Shown: positions 1-11,425 of the stretch, piece by piece | How positions within the stretch are numbered: position 1 is the first letter of the stretch | Layout: every line of letters starts with the position of its first letter | NCBI RefSeq assembly: GCF_026151205.1 | Contig: NC_087080.1 | Span: 1,063,812 to 1,127,811 of the forward strand | Reading direction: 5' to 3' | DNA: 64,000 nt | Source: Bolinopsis microptera | Taxonomy: Eukaryota; Ctenophora; Tentaculata; Lobata; Bolinopsidae | Made by a program: the position numbers and the translations under genes | Notes under the pieces: model-generated | The model's database searches: none | Told to the model about the DNA's origin: nothing | What the model saw: the letters and a program-made list of their open reading frames with translations, nothing else

Positions 1-779
1 TTACCACTCATTGGAATTTGGCATTGAGTATGGTTTTCATGAGCTGTCAGTCTTCAACTTTTAAAGTTTTAAGCAAGACAATTCAAAACATTTGTAATAT
101 AGTGTGTTTTCTCTTTTTCCCCACTGCACTACCTCGCCGCAAAATGCAAATGATCACATTGAATTGAATACCATCCCGTCCATAGCCACGTTGCAAAGTC
201 ATGCAATGACGGTCTTATTTGTCCTTAGTAACAGTTAACATGACACAATATACTAAATTACAGAAATAGGTCGCACTTGAATCAGTGGTGTAACTGTAAC
301 GTTGCCTGTTGGCGCCGAAAAAGCGCCCCCTGTTGATGCCCCCTTCCCTTTTGGCGCCCCTCCTAAAATTGAACAAATTAGGTGATTTTAGAGGATACGC
401 CGGTAAAAAATCTCTAAAAAGTGTGTTTCTAGAGCAAAACGCGCAGTTTTGCTAGTACTACTACTTCAGTTAAGTTTTCCAAAATTATCCCACATTCAAA
501 CGACAATTTGGCCAAGGATGTTAAGTACGTAGCGTATCTTATAAACGTACGGCATACGAGCGTATTCAGTATTCGGACAAAATTTAACATCAAACTTTTT
601 TTTCTAAAGTTCTAAAGCTGCAAAATGTGCCGTATTTCACGTATGTCTTAGAATTTAGACAAACGGCGTATTTTCGACTGGTTTTTCGGCGTACTTAACA
701 TCAATGATTTTTGTGCCCCCCTAAAGCCCTAAGATGCAAAATGAAATTTGTGATAGAGCCGAACCATTTTTTCTTTTGA
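1..779. other. No gene seen
   Basis: AT-rich sequence without a convincing reading frame, splice-bounded exon or RNA gene. A short GC-rich patch near 310-360 has repeated GGCGCC words but no clear structure. Confidence 0.5.
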
Positions 780-822
780 ATGCACCTTTTTGTTGCCTCT
801 ATAATCTATATCTTACTTATAA

Positions 823-1720
823 GTCTCAGAGAATTATCTTTGTTTGTCGTTTGTACGACCGCCCGCGTGCAAATCAGACGAGAAATAGGTAGTTGCGTAG
901 TTACCATGGTAACAAGGATTATTACACGCACGTGCACGTGCAATGATTGTTTTAACGTCATTTTGATCAGTTTTATTAATATTACGCTGTGTTTAGTACG
1001 AGCAACATTTTAATTGGCTGTATCTTCGGTTCATGTGTAGGATATTTTTTGATGCCATTTAAACTTACCAACGAAGAATCCTATTAGCTTCCTCCCACGG
1101 GTTTTCTAGTCATATAATCTCTACTATAATTCAGAAAATTCTTTTTGTTGTCTGTATGTACGACCGCCCACGTGCAAATTAGATGAAAAATAAGAAGTTG
1201 CATAGTAACCATGGTAACGAGGATTTTTACACGCACGTGCACGTGCAATGATTGGCGAACGGAATTTTTATCGGTTTTGTTGATATTACGTTTTGTTTAG
1301 TTCGAGCAACATTTTAATCGGCTGTATCTTCAGTGGGGATGAATATTTTTTGACACGATTAAAACTGACTGCCAAAGAATACTAATAGGTTCCTCCCGGT
1401 GACCACGGGTTTTCTAGTACTATAATAATTCAGAGAATTATCTTTGTTTGTACAATGTCTGTACGACCGCCCACGTGCAAATTAGGTAAGAAGCAAAAGG
1501 TTGTATAGTAACCAGGATAACGAGGGTTGTTACACGCACGTGCACGTGCAAAGATGGTTAAAACGGCATTTTTATCGGTTTTGTTGATATTACGTTGTGT
1601 TTAGTGCGAGCAACATTTTAATCGGCTGTATCTTCGGTTGAGTAGGATATTTTTTGATGCAATTTAAACTTACTAACAAAAAATACTATTAGCTTTCTCC
1701 CTGTGACCACGGGTTTTCGA
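823..1720. repeat. Three tandem copies of a ~300-bp repeat with CACGTG cores
   Basis: Three diverged copies lie head to tail, at about 823-1120, 1131-1421 and 1430-1720. Each runs from CAGAGAATTATCTTTG-like sequence through a CGACCGCCC block and an ACACGCACGTGCACGTGCA core (near 925, 1229 and 1531) to a CCACGGGTTTTC end. The core is a double CACGTG palindrome kept in all three copies while the flanks drift. A short open frame across the first copy is not shared by the others, so I do not call a gene. Confidence 0.8.
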
Positions 1721-1944
1721 GTATCATATAATATGATGTTTGCCTCTAGAAAGGTATAAGATTAAAATTATTTAATCGCAAAATTAATCGCAAGATGGTG
1801 ATTGTAGACCCGCTTATTTAGTCTTTAGAAGAGGGTAGATGGTGTAGAGCATGGGCTTTCTTCTAGTTATCACTCGCCGATGATATTTGAAACGTTTAGG
1901 AAAGAGCCCAGCCATGAAAGTATGTAAAATGTCAATAGTATAAG

Positions 1945-2075
1945 CTTCGTTCGATGTATTTTGGACGCTGATTCCGAATTACCTGCTATAAATATATATA
2001 GGGTTGCTATAAATGTATAGGGTTGAAACGCTTGCCCAAGAAGTTATCGGCAAAAACTGTTTTGGTCACACGACA
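1945..2075. repeat. Dispersed repeat shared with the fold-back element core
   Basis: Words such as TCGATGTATTTTGGACGCT, ATTCCGAATTA, TAGGGTT and TCGGCAAAAACTGT recur in the same order and orientation at about 9317-9430, inside the fold-back element. The two are diverged relatives of one dispersed sequence. Confidence 0.6.
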
Positions 2076-2520
2076 GGCTTGTAAAACACGAATTACGGTC
2101 ATTATAGTGATCAGCTTCGGGGTCATGGTTACTGGATTGGATTAGGGGTTATAAAACCGTTTCGTTCGGCTGCAAATCCACAAATTCATTTAATTCACGT
2201 GATATAAGCACTCTGGCGAGTTAATTAGTCTTTTTTCTTTTGATTGGTCGGCGTCGACTGTAAGCCTTCCTTGCGGTGGCTTTCACACCTGTCCCCATTC
2301 TCCAACTCCTGCTGCTAGAGAGAGAGACTCTTAAGTTAAATACCATAATTATATTATACATAGATATCGAGAACAGACTCCGAGAGTCTTTAAGTTCTGT
2401 TACCACCGCCCCTGGTGCAACCCCTTACGGGTTAACGATGAGGAGACAGGGAGTTCCGGTCATGCGGCATGCCTGCTACGTGCAACTCGTAGGAGTATGC
2501 AATGTTCCTGTAACGTCACT

Positions 2521-3500
2521 GTAGACCACTCCTCTGTCGTTGTTTTGAGTGTCCGATCCAAAAACCAAATCCTAGGGTACACGAGACGTGGAAGCCTGTG
2601 AGCGTGTTAGAGTCTGTTAAGTATTAGAGTCCTAGGGTTACACGAGACGTCGTAGCCTGGGAGCGTGTTAAATCCTGGGGTTACACGAGACGTGGTAACC
2701 TGTGAGAGTGTTAAATCTTGGGGTTACACGAGACGTGGTAGCCTGTGAGCGTGTTAAATCCTAGGGTTACACGAGACGTCGTAGCCTGTGAGCGTGTTAA
2801 ATCCTGGGGTTACACGAGACGTCGTAGACTTTGAACGTGTAAAATCCTGGGGTTACACGAGATATGCTAGCCTGTGAGCGTGTAGTCCGCTCCTCTATCG
2901 TTGTTTTGAGTGTCCGATCCAAAACCAAATCCTAGGGTACACGAGACGTGGAAGCATGTGAGCGTGTTAGAGTCTGTTAATTGTTAGAGTCCTAGGGTTA
3001 CACGAGACGTGGTGGTCTATGAGCGTGTTAAATCCTGGGGTTACACGAGGCGTGGTAACCTGTGAGCGTGTTAAATCCTGGGGTTACACGAGACGTGGTA
3101 GTCTATGAGCGTGTAGACCGCTCCTAGCTCTAATATCGTTGTTTTGATTGTCCGATCCAAAACCAAATCCTAGGATACACGAGGCGTGGTAGCCTGTGAA
3201 CGTGTAAAATCTTGGGGTTACACGAGACATGGTAGCCTGTAAAGCTGTAAGCGTGTAGACCGCTCCTCTATCGTTGTTTTGAGTTTCCGATCCAAAACCA
3301 AATCCTAGGGTACACGAAACGTGAGCGTGTTAGAGTCTGTTAAGTGTTAGAGTTCTGCGGTTACACGAGACGTGGTAGTCTGTGAGCGTGTAGACCGCTC
3401 CTCTATCGTTGTTTTCAGTGTCCGATTCAAAACCAAACCCTGTACTGGGGTTACACGTCATGTGGGAGCCTGTGAGCGTGTTAGTTTCCTGCGGAAGGTG
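2521..3500. repeat. Two-level minisatellite
   Basis: The basic unit is ~43 bp (GGGTTACACGAGACGTGG, then TAGCCTGTGAGCGTGTTAA). It is grouped into higher-order blocks, each opened by CTCCTCTATCGTTGTTTTGA and TCCGATCCAAAACCAAATCC (starts near 2525, 2886, 3117, 3260 and 3396). Units per block differ, so block number and block length have both changed. Confidence 0.85.
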
Positions 3501-3787
3501 TTATTTGCCTTTGGGAAAAGGGGTTATGCTGCGGTTCTAAGGTTAGTAGAGGCTATTAGAGCCTTTCCTTGTTGTAGAGATGGCTAGTCCCTTCCTTTGC
3601 ATAGGTTAGAAACACCCATGCACCTCCCGTTCGAATCACCCACCCCACACCGCGTGGAGGTTCGGTGAGGTTTTTCGTGGGGCGAGTTAATTATTAAACT
3701 TGTATTATGTACTTTCCTCAATCTTCAGTTGTTGATATTTCGTTTAAAGTTAAACATCGATTTTTCTAACAATGTAGAATGGTAGAC

Positions 3788-3845
3788 ATGCGGAATCTTC
3801 AAACGAAGTTAATATTCCTACAAATCATCTCGCTATCTCTCTGTG
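3788..3845 (+). CDS. Signal-peptide first exon (probable start of the repeat-protein gene)
   Basis: An ATG at 3788 opens a short exon reading MRNLQTKLIFLQIISLSLC: basic N-terminus, hydrophobic core, small residues at the end, as in a secretory signal. It ends one base into the next codon at a consensus donor (G/GTAAGT). The donor phase (1) matches every repeat exon that follows on this strand, which is why I join it to them. The next exon visible is about 2.5 kb away and an exon between cannot be excluded. Seen: ATG, hydrophobic stretch, donor, phase. Inferred: the link to the downstream gene. Confidence 0.6.
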
Positions 3846-5184
3846 GTAAGTTACGTGACGTGTGCATGCATGAGCTGCTATTTTACTTATCATTGATCAA
3901 AAATAGATCAATAATTTATCGTTATAGAAAATAGAAATAGTACCACTTATACCCGTTGAAATGAGATAATTATAGTATTAAATACTTTTCACCAAAACCA
4001 AAAATTGGGTAGATTGGACCATCGACCGTATCTCCTTTTTCCAGACACAAAGGAAGTAGATCAATTTAAGTTACCGTTCTCAAATTTATGCAAAATGATA
4101 CCGGGAATGTAATCGGTCGCTCATTTTCCCCATTCATTCACGGCCTGCAAATTGTAACGAATTTAGGTTAACTAAATTAATGAAACTCAGTAGAAATATT
4201 TTTGAGCTGCTTTCGGGCTGATACTTAGTGTACGTCGGGATAATAGCTGTAGGTAGTGTGTCCAATGAGGTGAAGTTTATCCAGTAGAAGTGCAAGTGTC
4301 AAAAGTATTATCTTTGAATTGACCACAGGGTGACAGGGATCAAACAGAAAAGAATCAAGAACTAAATGAAAACATTAAAAATCCTGATCTGGTGCCACTA
4401 CAATAAGTTCAAATTGTTTAATTCTCGGTAATTCACTCTTCTGTTTGCTTCATGCTAAATCTAACAGCTGAAACAAACAGGGGTCTGACTCTGAGTTAAC
4501 AACTTATACTCAAAACGGCATTTTCTAGATGTCTTAGCCTACATATCATAGACTTATAATTGCTACATATCATAGACTTATAATTGCTGTGGCTTGTGTA
4601 GTTACATTATCTGATTGGAGATACATCTATTGTTGAATAAGTGTTTTGTTTGAATATAACTTAAAACTAAGATCTTGATACTAGTGACCTCCGTCAATAC
4701 AATTAACGCTCTAGGGAAAAAAGTTTGCTGTTTTTCAGCATTGTAACAGTCTGTATGCTTTGATCTTTTGTAAATACAACAAGGTGTAAAGTTCTAGAAT
4801 ATTGGATTATAAAAGATAGCATAATATATCGTTGTAAGAAACAATGTTTACAGAGCTGGTCGCATAAATACTGCTGCCTATCGAGTGACGGCAAGGCACC
4901 TAATAGGCAGCGAAGTAATCGAGAAATGAAGTAATCGGGAAAAATTTGAATTACATGGTTCCTGCAAACCGGATAACAGGTTAAATCAAATGATTACATA
5001 ATATACTGATTAAAAGTTTACCATAATGATATTTATGCGATGTATCGCATAAAAAATACCTTAAGGACTAAGGTCAATAAATTTGGTTCACAATAAATTT
5101 GGTTACAAACATTTTGGTAATACCATAATTTTAGTCACAAATTTCGCAAATTTGTATACTTCCTATGGGAAAAGGAAGTAAGAA

Positions 5185-6231
5185 CCATACTATGACTGTT
5201 GTCACGAGTAAAGGCACGGCCTCTTAACACACTGTGCCATTTGTCATGATTTTAGGCTCGATTTCTAAACATAAATTATTTTGGATGAAAATAGTAAAAT
5301 GTGAGTGCTGTCACGTCGGCCGGGTGGTTTAGTTGTTTTAATACATTTACTTCCCACACGGACGACTGGGGTTCGATTCCCAGTGGGGACCAATCTGTTT
5401 CCCAGTGGGGACCAATTCGGTCGGATGCAGTTCGGCCACCAAACCATGGTTTGATGCTTTCATTAGAACTTCTATTCGAAAAAACTTTTGGCGGAAAACA
5501 AAATTTAAATTTTCGAAAGTCTTTTCATAAACTACCTATACTACCTTTCCCGGTATTTCAAGAAATTCCGATAATTTTGAGCCAATAAACATTTTTGTGA
5601 TTTTTGGTTACTTGCTAATTAGTAACTATCCAATTATCTAATTGTCAGTGTCTGACATGAACATTTGTCTTACAAAAGTTTTTCTCGTCGATATGATAAT
5701 TACCCTCTATTAATTCGTATCCTTCTACGATGTTCACAGCTGAAGATATTTGACAAACAAGAAAGGAGGTAAAAAGTGGCAAAAGTGGCAAAAAGTGGCC
5801 TTAAGACACGTGGACAATTTTGGAAAAGTTGGCCACCCGAATGAAACTTAAAATTGAACCTAAAAACGTCATAAATCCTTTGGAAGCTTCTTCTGTCAGT
5901 AGATCGATTATTTTAGACGGATCTGTCTGTACTATAGTACTATCGTCTATCTTTGCATTCTGCACTGCAAATGTCCATATCACGCAAAATATTGACCTTA
6001 TTAGGTAATCGTGACGTCGTGTTATCCATGACGGTTGGCACGAGTACTGAATAGACTGTGCCTGCAGTCACGTCAGGCACGGATTATCAGCTAGGTACGG
6101 CTTTTGAAAAGCCGAGTGCCTGAGGAGTTGTCACGTATCCTTGGCACGCCCTATAAACACACTACGTACATATGGTCATTACATCTGACCGCACCATGAC
6201 AACAGTCATGGTGACAACAGTCATAGTATGG
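5185..6231. mobile_element. Possible nonautonomous DNA element with ~21-bp terminal inverted repeats
   Basis: CCATACTATGACTGTTGTCA at 5185 is matched in inverse orientation by TGACAACAGTCATAGTATGG ending at 6231. The right end also has a second partial copy of the motif just inside. The interior shares GGCACGG-type words near both ends. No clear target duplication and no transposase frame are seen. Confidence 0.45.
5315..5391 (+). pseudogene. tRNA-like sequence (tRNA pseudogene or SINE head)
   Basis: An A-box-like GGTGGTTTAGTTG is followed 30-40 bases later by a perfect B box GGTTCGATTCC. The T stem CTGGG/CCCAG pairs fully but encloses an 8-nt loop, one base too many. The 3' TGGGGAC has no matching 5' acceptor strand. 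CCCAGTGGGGACCAAT is partly repeated just downstream. This fits a decayed tRNA or tRNA-derived SINE better than a working tRNA. Confidence 0.5.
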
Positions 6232-6343
6232 TCGGGCCCTTAAATTCTTAGAATAAACTATGGGCGACATTCATACAATTCCTTTACAATTTTTCTAGAA
6301 CACCTCTTCTTTAAATTCATGATATTCATGAATCGTTGCTCAG

Positions 6344-6801
6344 TAGTCATGAATTAAACATACAATTAACAGGTTGGTTACCAGTCGAACGTAACGTGAA
6401 AATAGAGTGGGATCTTGAGTCGACACCTTTAGAAATTAAAACTAATAGTGTGCTGAAGAGTGTGCAGGTGGTAGTGAACTTCTACTCTGCTGGGGGACAG
6501 TTTGCAGGAGCAGTCTACCTCTACTTCAGATCTACTACAGAATACATCCTCAACGGGTGCACCACATCCTCCACTAACCTCCCTGTTAAACCCCCCTCTA
6601 CTGCTGTCAAGGTGTGGCGTATAACCAGAACTGCAGGTGTTAGAGTAGTGATACACTGTAACGAGGTAGAGGTGCTCAACATACTGCTCTCTCAAGCAAC
6701 GTGTAGTCGCAGTGACTGGAGCACGTACTGGAACAGGGACGTGACAAAGATAGAGTTCTCTTCCTATGACGAAGCATCTGATTACTACGGAACACAACCA
6801 G
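6344..6801 (+). CDS. Exon for the N-terminal extracellular domain of a sushi/ephrin-like repeat protein
   Basis: An open frame of about 150 residues with an extracellular-type composition (LTGWLPVERNVKIEW near the start, VNFYSAGGQFAGAVYLYF in the middle, VIHCNEVEVLN and YWNRDVTKIEFSS near the end). The 3' end is a donor after ACACAACCAG (CCA-G/GTGAC), phase 1 like the repeat exons. Two acceptors fit: the CTCAG ending at 6343, or an ACAG ending at 6372 whose phase matches the signal-peptide exon. I do not know a named domain for it. Its place in front of ephrin-receptor-like and sushi exons suggests a secreted or cell-surface binding protein. Confidence 0.65.
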
Positions 6802-7609
6802 GTGACTAATAACAACAAGCATTGGTTTAACAAAGTAACAATAACTTTAATTTACATATACGCCAACTTGCTGATTCTCTCGTAAGCTTGTGATTACGTG
6901 TTTTCTGTCTAAATTTCAAGTTTGTTATTTAGTTATTTGACATAAACGCATATATTATAGGATATGGGATATAGGATAGTTACTACATATTGTTATTTAT
7001 AACTTAATAAAGTGGTCATAATTTTATCAATTACTGTTCTCCGAATAAAATAAAATCATATTCTTTCAGATTGCAAAATAGCTAACTATAATTTAGAAAT
7101 ATTGCATATTTTGTAGTAGACATCATGGAGACAAGCCATTTTCAGCTCCTAAGGTTGAAACAATTATCAATTGAAAACTGATGTTTTTACAAAATATCTT
7201 CAACATAAGCAGTAAGGTATTTTACCAGACAAACTGAAAACTTTTTTGGTTCAATATTTATTTTGCAGAGTTTACACAATATGTGCATTGTGCAATGTGC
7301 ATTGTGCTGCATAGTTTGTTGATGAGGCGAATTTTTAGCGTTAATCCTAATGCAAATGACTGATAGCAATTTGAGTTAGTATTGGGCTTAGAGCCAAGAA
7401 GGAAAATTTGTGGTACGAAAATTTCAAGAACCGTAAGAGTCTGGGTGGCAATAATTTCCTCGAAAAACCGTGGAATATGTGGATATTTAATTTTTCAATT
7501 TTAAATCTAATGTTATTGTAACACATCTGAACTGTACTTAAATAGTTATATAATAACGATTTTCTTATCTTCCACTACGATCTGCCAGTTTTAACGTTAT
7601 TAATTCCAG

Positions 7610-7705
7610 AGCCGTGTGGAGAAGGAAAATATCGGAATTATGATATGACAAGCTGTGAGACATGTGACGCTGGATTGACACCAAACTCTGACGAAACAGC
7701 CTGTG
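7610..7705 (+). CDS. Repeat exon type A, copy 1 (ephrin-receptor-like cysteine repeat)
   Basis: A 96-nt exon between TTCCAG and GTAAGA, phase 1 on both sides, starting PCGEGKYRNYDMTSCETC. Its CxxGxY..C..C spacing is that of the GCC2/GCC3 or ephrin-receptor-like domain. Symmetric phase lets any number of these exons be added without breaking the frame. Flanking intron sequence is also repeated with each copy, so the duplication unit is larger than the exon. Confidence 0.75.
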
Positions 7706-7785
7706 GTAAGATAACTTTAAAACTTATATTTAATATTATTGTTGTGTTTTAAATTTGAATTAACTGTGCTATAGAATGGAAACCA

Positions 7786-7831
7786 ACTTGTGAACTTGGC
7801 CAGGAACGAAACTCAGGGAGAACAAAATGTG
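7786..7831 (+). pseudogene. Truncated type B exon remnant
   Basis: The last ~46 nt of a type B exon (ACTTGTGAACTTGGCCAGG and onward) are fused to the intron that follows type A exons. The B exon's acceptor and 5' two thirds are missing. Its donor has changed from GTAAGA to GTCAGA. This is a deletion junction between repeat units. Confidence 0.7.
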
Positions 7832-8149
7832 GTCAGAATTGTTAACAAGAACCGAGCTGAGATGATTATATAGATGGGCAAAGATAGGTTAAGGGTAATG
7901 ACGGGATAAGGAAAAGGCGCCAGATAGGACTTAGAAGGCAAATTTGTGGTACGAAAAGACAAGAACCGTAAGAGTCTGGGCCGTAATAATTCTATCAAAA
8001 ATCCGTGGTTGTGTGGATATTTAATTTTTCACACATTGTTTTAAATCTAATGTTATTGTAACACATCTAAACTGTACTTAAATACTTATATAATAACGAT
8101 TTTCTTATCTTTCACTACGATTTGCCAGTTTTAACGTTATTAATTCCAG

Positions 8150-8245
8150 AGCCGTGTGGAGAAGGAACATATCGGAATGATGCTATGACAAGCTGTGAGA
8201 CATGTGACGCTGGATTGACACCAAACTCTGACAAAACAGCCTGTG
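8150..8245 (+). CDS. Repeat exon type A, copy 2
   Basis: A 96-nt phase-1 exon with the same TTCCAG acceptor and GTAAGA donor as copy 1, reading PCGEGTYRNDAMTSCETC and on to NSDKTAC. Very close to the other A copies, which points to recent duplication or gene conversion. Confidence 0.75.
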
Positions 8246-8409
8246 GTAAGATAACTTTAAAGCTTATATTTAATATTATTGTTGTGTTTTAAATCTGAAT
8301 TAACTGTGCTATAGAATGAAAACCGAGGATATTGTTACTCACAATAACTTCTTAATATTAATAAGCTAGTTCAAACGAATTGCTGCTTAACGATTTCCTA
8401 ATTCTTCAG

Positions 8410-8553
8410 AGTCATGTCCAGCTGGAAGCTACAAGAACATTGAGATGAACACATGTAAAGAATGTCCTGATAACACGATCAGTTCAGAAGGAGCAGCCTT
8501 GTGTACAACTTGTGAACTTGGCCAGGAAAGAAACTCAGGGAGAACAAAATGTG
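8410..8553 (+). CDS. Repeat exon type B, copy 1
   Basis: A 144-nt phase-1 exon (acceptor TCTTCAG, donor GTAAGA) reading SCPAGSYKNIEMNTCKEC, then PDNTISSEGAALCTTC and GQERNSGRTKC. It is one and a half cysteine-rich ephrin-receptor-like modules. It alternates with type A exons. Confidence 0.75.
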
Positions 8554-8620
8554 GTAAGAATTGTTAATAAGAATCGAGCTGAGATGATTATATCTATATT
8601 ATACAGATGGGCAACGAGAG

Positions 8621-8628
8621 GATAAGGG
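8621..8628. repeat. 8-bp target-site duplication, left (GATAAGGG)
   Basis: GATAAGGG lies directly outside the left end of the fold-back element and again outside its right end (10417-10424). The uninterrupted paralogous site at 11159-11166 has it once. Confidence 0.9.
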
Positions 8629-10416
8629 GGTTCTTTTGCGATAGTCAAAACGCGACAACTAGCGCTGGATGGCGACAACTAGCGCTATCCAGTGCTAGTT
8701 GTCGCCATCCAGCGCTAGTTGTCGCTATCCAGCGCTGGATAACGCTGGCCAGCGCAAAATATATATGTTCGATAATTGTCGCTATCCAGCGCTAGTTGTC
8801 GCCATCCAGCGCTAGTTGTCGCCATCCATCGCTAGTTGTCGCTATCCAGCGCTAGTTGTCGCTGGCTATGCGACACTGTCGCACGCGATAGTTTGCGATG
8901 GCCAGCGCAACTGGCCATCGCAGAAAACAGTTCGATAACTAGCGCTGGATGGCGACAACTAGCGCTGGATAGCGACAACTAGCGCTGGCCAGCGCTGGCC
9001 ATCGATATCCAGCGCAAAATTTTTGCGCTATTACTCGTCAGCTAGCGCTAACCAGCGCTGGCCAGCGCTAGCCAGCGCTAGCCAGCGCTAACCAGCGCTA
9101 ACCAGCGCTAACCAGCGCTAGCCAGCGCTAACCAGCGCTAGCCAGCGCTAACCAGCGCTAGCCAGCGCTGGCCAGCGCTAGCTGACGAGTAATATCGCAA
9201 CTATATTGCGCTGGCCAGCGCTGGCTGACGAGTAATACTAATATCGAGCGTGCTAAATCACTCTACAGTCGATCTTCGAGATTGTTCTAAAAGGGCCCCC
9301 GATGGTTGTGTCCAACTTCAATCGATGTATTTTCGGACGCTAATTCCGAATCAACCCCCATGGGCCCATGACATAGGGTTAAAATGCTCTCCTGACGAGA
9401 TATTGGCGAAAAACTGTACAAGTATCGATCACGTGATATGACCGTATAAGGAAGTTAGTCTAATTTCTCGTTATTGTTAGGGTTTCAGCATATGTTTTTG
9501 TTAAGGATTGGGTTAGGGTTAGGGTTGGGATCAGATTAAACTTAGAGGGTTGGGGTTTCGAAAAGTCGTTCAGAACCAGCTAGAGTCAGAGAATGGATTA
9601 AAAAAGGCACGTGACAGTCAAGTGTAAAGTGATTAATCATCATCCGAGTAATATCGCAAGTATATGATTTTGACACATTGCGCTGGCTAGCGCTGGTTAC
9701 CGCTGGCTAGCGCTGGCTAACGCTGGCTAGCGCTGGCTAGCGCTGGCTAGCGCTGGCTAGCGCTGGCTAGCGCTGGCTAGCGCTGGCTAGCGCTGGCTAG
9801 CGCTGGCTAGCGCTGGCTAGCGCTGGCTAGCGCTGGCTAGCGCTGGATAGCGACAACTAGCGCTGGCTGGCGCTGGCTAGCGCTGGATAGCGACAACTAG
9901 CGCTGGCTAGCGCTGGCCAGCGCTGGATAGCGACAACTAGCGCTGGCTAGCGCTGGCCAGCGCTAGCTGACGAGTAATAGCGCAAAAATTTTGCGCTGGA
10001 TATCGATGGCCAGCGCTGGCCAGCGCTGGCTATCGCTTAGCGCTGGCCAGCGCTGGCCAGCACTAGTTGTCGCTATCCAGCGCTAGTTGTCGCTATCCAG
10101 CGCTAGTTATCGAACTGTTTTCTGCGATGGCCAGTTGCGCTGGCCATCGCAAACTATCGCGTGCGACAGTGTCGCATAGCCAGCGACAACTAGCGCTGGA
10201 TAGCGACAACTAGCGCTGGATGACGACAACTAGCGCTGGATGGCGACAACTAGCGCTGGATAGCGACAATTATCGAACATATATATTTTGCGCTGGCCAG
10301 CGTTATCCAGCGCTGGATAGCGACAACTAGCGCTGGATGGCGACAACTAGCGCTGGATAGCGCTAGTTGTCGCCATCCAGCGCTAGTTGTCGCGTTTTGA
10401 CTATCGCAAAAGAACC
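8629..10416. mobile_element. Fold-back DNA transposon, 1,788 bp, nonautonomous
   Basis: The ends are exact inverted repeats: GGTTCTTTTGCGATAGTC at 8629 is mirrored by GACTATCGCAAAAGAACC ending at 10416. The inverted arms extend for most of the element and consist of short tandem repeats around AGCGCTGG, some joined by GCGACAACT (for example 9050-9180 and 9680-9960, which are reverse complements in pattern). The centre (about 9240-9660) is non-repetitive and holds a dispersed repeat and a short TTAGGG-like run. No transposase is encoded. Long TIRs built of short tandem repeats are the layout of Foldback-type elements. An 8-bp target duplication is known for hAT- and P-type transposases, but the ends do not let me assign a superfamily. 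Confidence 0.9.
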
Positions 10417-10424
10417 GATAAGGG
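10417..10424. repeat. 8-bp target-site duplication, right (GATAAGGG)
   Basis: Second copy of the target duplication. It continues into TTAAGACGGGATAAGG exactly as at the unoccupied paralogous site (11159 onward). Confidence 0.9.
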
Positions 10425-10684
10425 TTAAGACGGGATAAGGATAAGGCGCCAGATACGACTTAGAATCAAGAAGGCAAATTTGTGGTATGAAAAGACAAGA
10501 ACCGTAAAAGTTTGGGTAGTAATAATTCTATCAAAAACCGTGGTTGTGTGGATATTTAATTTTTCACACATTGTTTTAAATCTAATGTTATTGTAACACA
10601 CCTAAACTGTACTTAAATACTTATATAATAACGATTTTCTTATCTTCCACTACGATTTGCCAGTTTTAACGTTATTAATTCCAG

Positions 10685-10780
10685 AGCCGTGTGGAGAAAG
10701 AAAATATCGGAATGATGCTATGACAAGCTGTGAGACATGTGACGCTGGATTAACACCAAACTCTGATAAAACAGCCTGTG
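10685..10780 (+). CDS. Repeat exon type A, copy 3
   Basis: A 96-nt phase-1 exon between TTCCAG and GTAAGA, PCGERKYRNDAMTSCETC. It resumes the A/B alternation on the far side of the fold-back element. Confidence 0.75.
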
Positions 10781-10947
10781 GTAAGATAACTTTAAAGCTT
10801 ATTATATTTAATATTATTGTTATGTTTTAAATTTGAATTAACTGTGCTATAGAATGAAAACCGAGGACATTGGTACTCACAATAACTTCTTAATAATAAT
10901 AAGGTAGTTCAAACGAATTGCTGCTTAAAGATTTCCTAATTCTTCAG

Positions 10948-11091
10948 AGCCATGTCCAGCTGGAAGCTACAAGAACATTGAGATGAACACATGTAAAGAA
11001 TGTCCTGATAACACGATCAGTTCAGAAGGAGCAGCCTTGTGTACAACTTGTGAACTTGGCCAGGAAAGAAACTCAGGGAGAACAAAATGTG
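10948..11091 (+). CDS. Repeat exon type B, copy 2
   Basis: A 144-nt phase-1 exon, nearly identical to B copy 1 and starting PCPAGSYKNIEMNTC. The intron after it carries the empty insertion site that mirrors the fold-back element's target. Confidence 0.75.
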
Positions 11092-11425
11092 GTAAGAATT
11101 GTTAATAAGAATCGAGCTGAGATGATTATATCTATATTATACAGATGGGCAACGAGAGGATAAGGGTTAAGACGGGATAAGGATAAGGCGCCAGATACGA
11201 CTTAGAATCAAGAAGGCAAATTTGTGGTACAAAAAGACAAGAACCGTAAGAGTCTGGGTGGTAATAAGTCTATCAAAAAACCGTGGTTGTGTGGATATTT
11301 AATTTTTCACCTATTGTTTTAAATCTTATGTAATTGTACATTGCAACACATCTGAAGTGTACTTATATAATAACGATTTTCTTATCTTCCACAACTATTT
11401 GCCATTTGTAACATTAAAATTGTAG

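Larger units (their letters stand above)
3846..6343. other. Intron or spacer; no coding exon recognised
   Basis: AT-rich. It holds a small direct duplication near 4540-4590, an inverted-repeat-bounded segment (5185-6231) and a tRNA-like sequence (5315-5391). Short frames on both strands have no splice context or family resemblance. Confidence 0.5.

Noticed and set aside
5315-5391. Functional tRNA
   Set aside because: Extra base in the T loop and no acceptor stem.
6429-6833. 134-codon minus-strand frame opposite the N-terminal domain exon
   Set aside because: Antisense shadow; the plus strand has the in-phase donor and domain-like composition.
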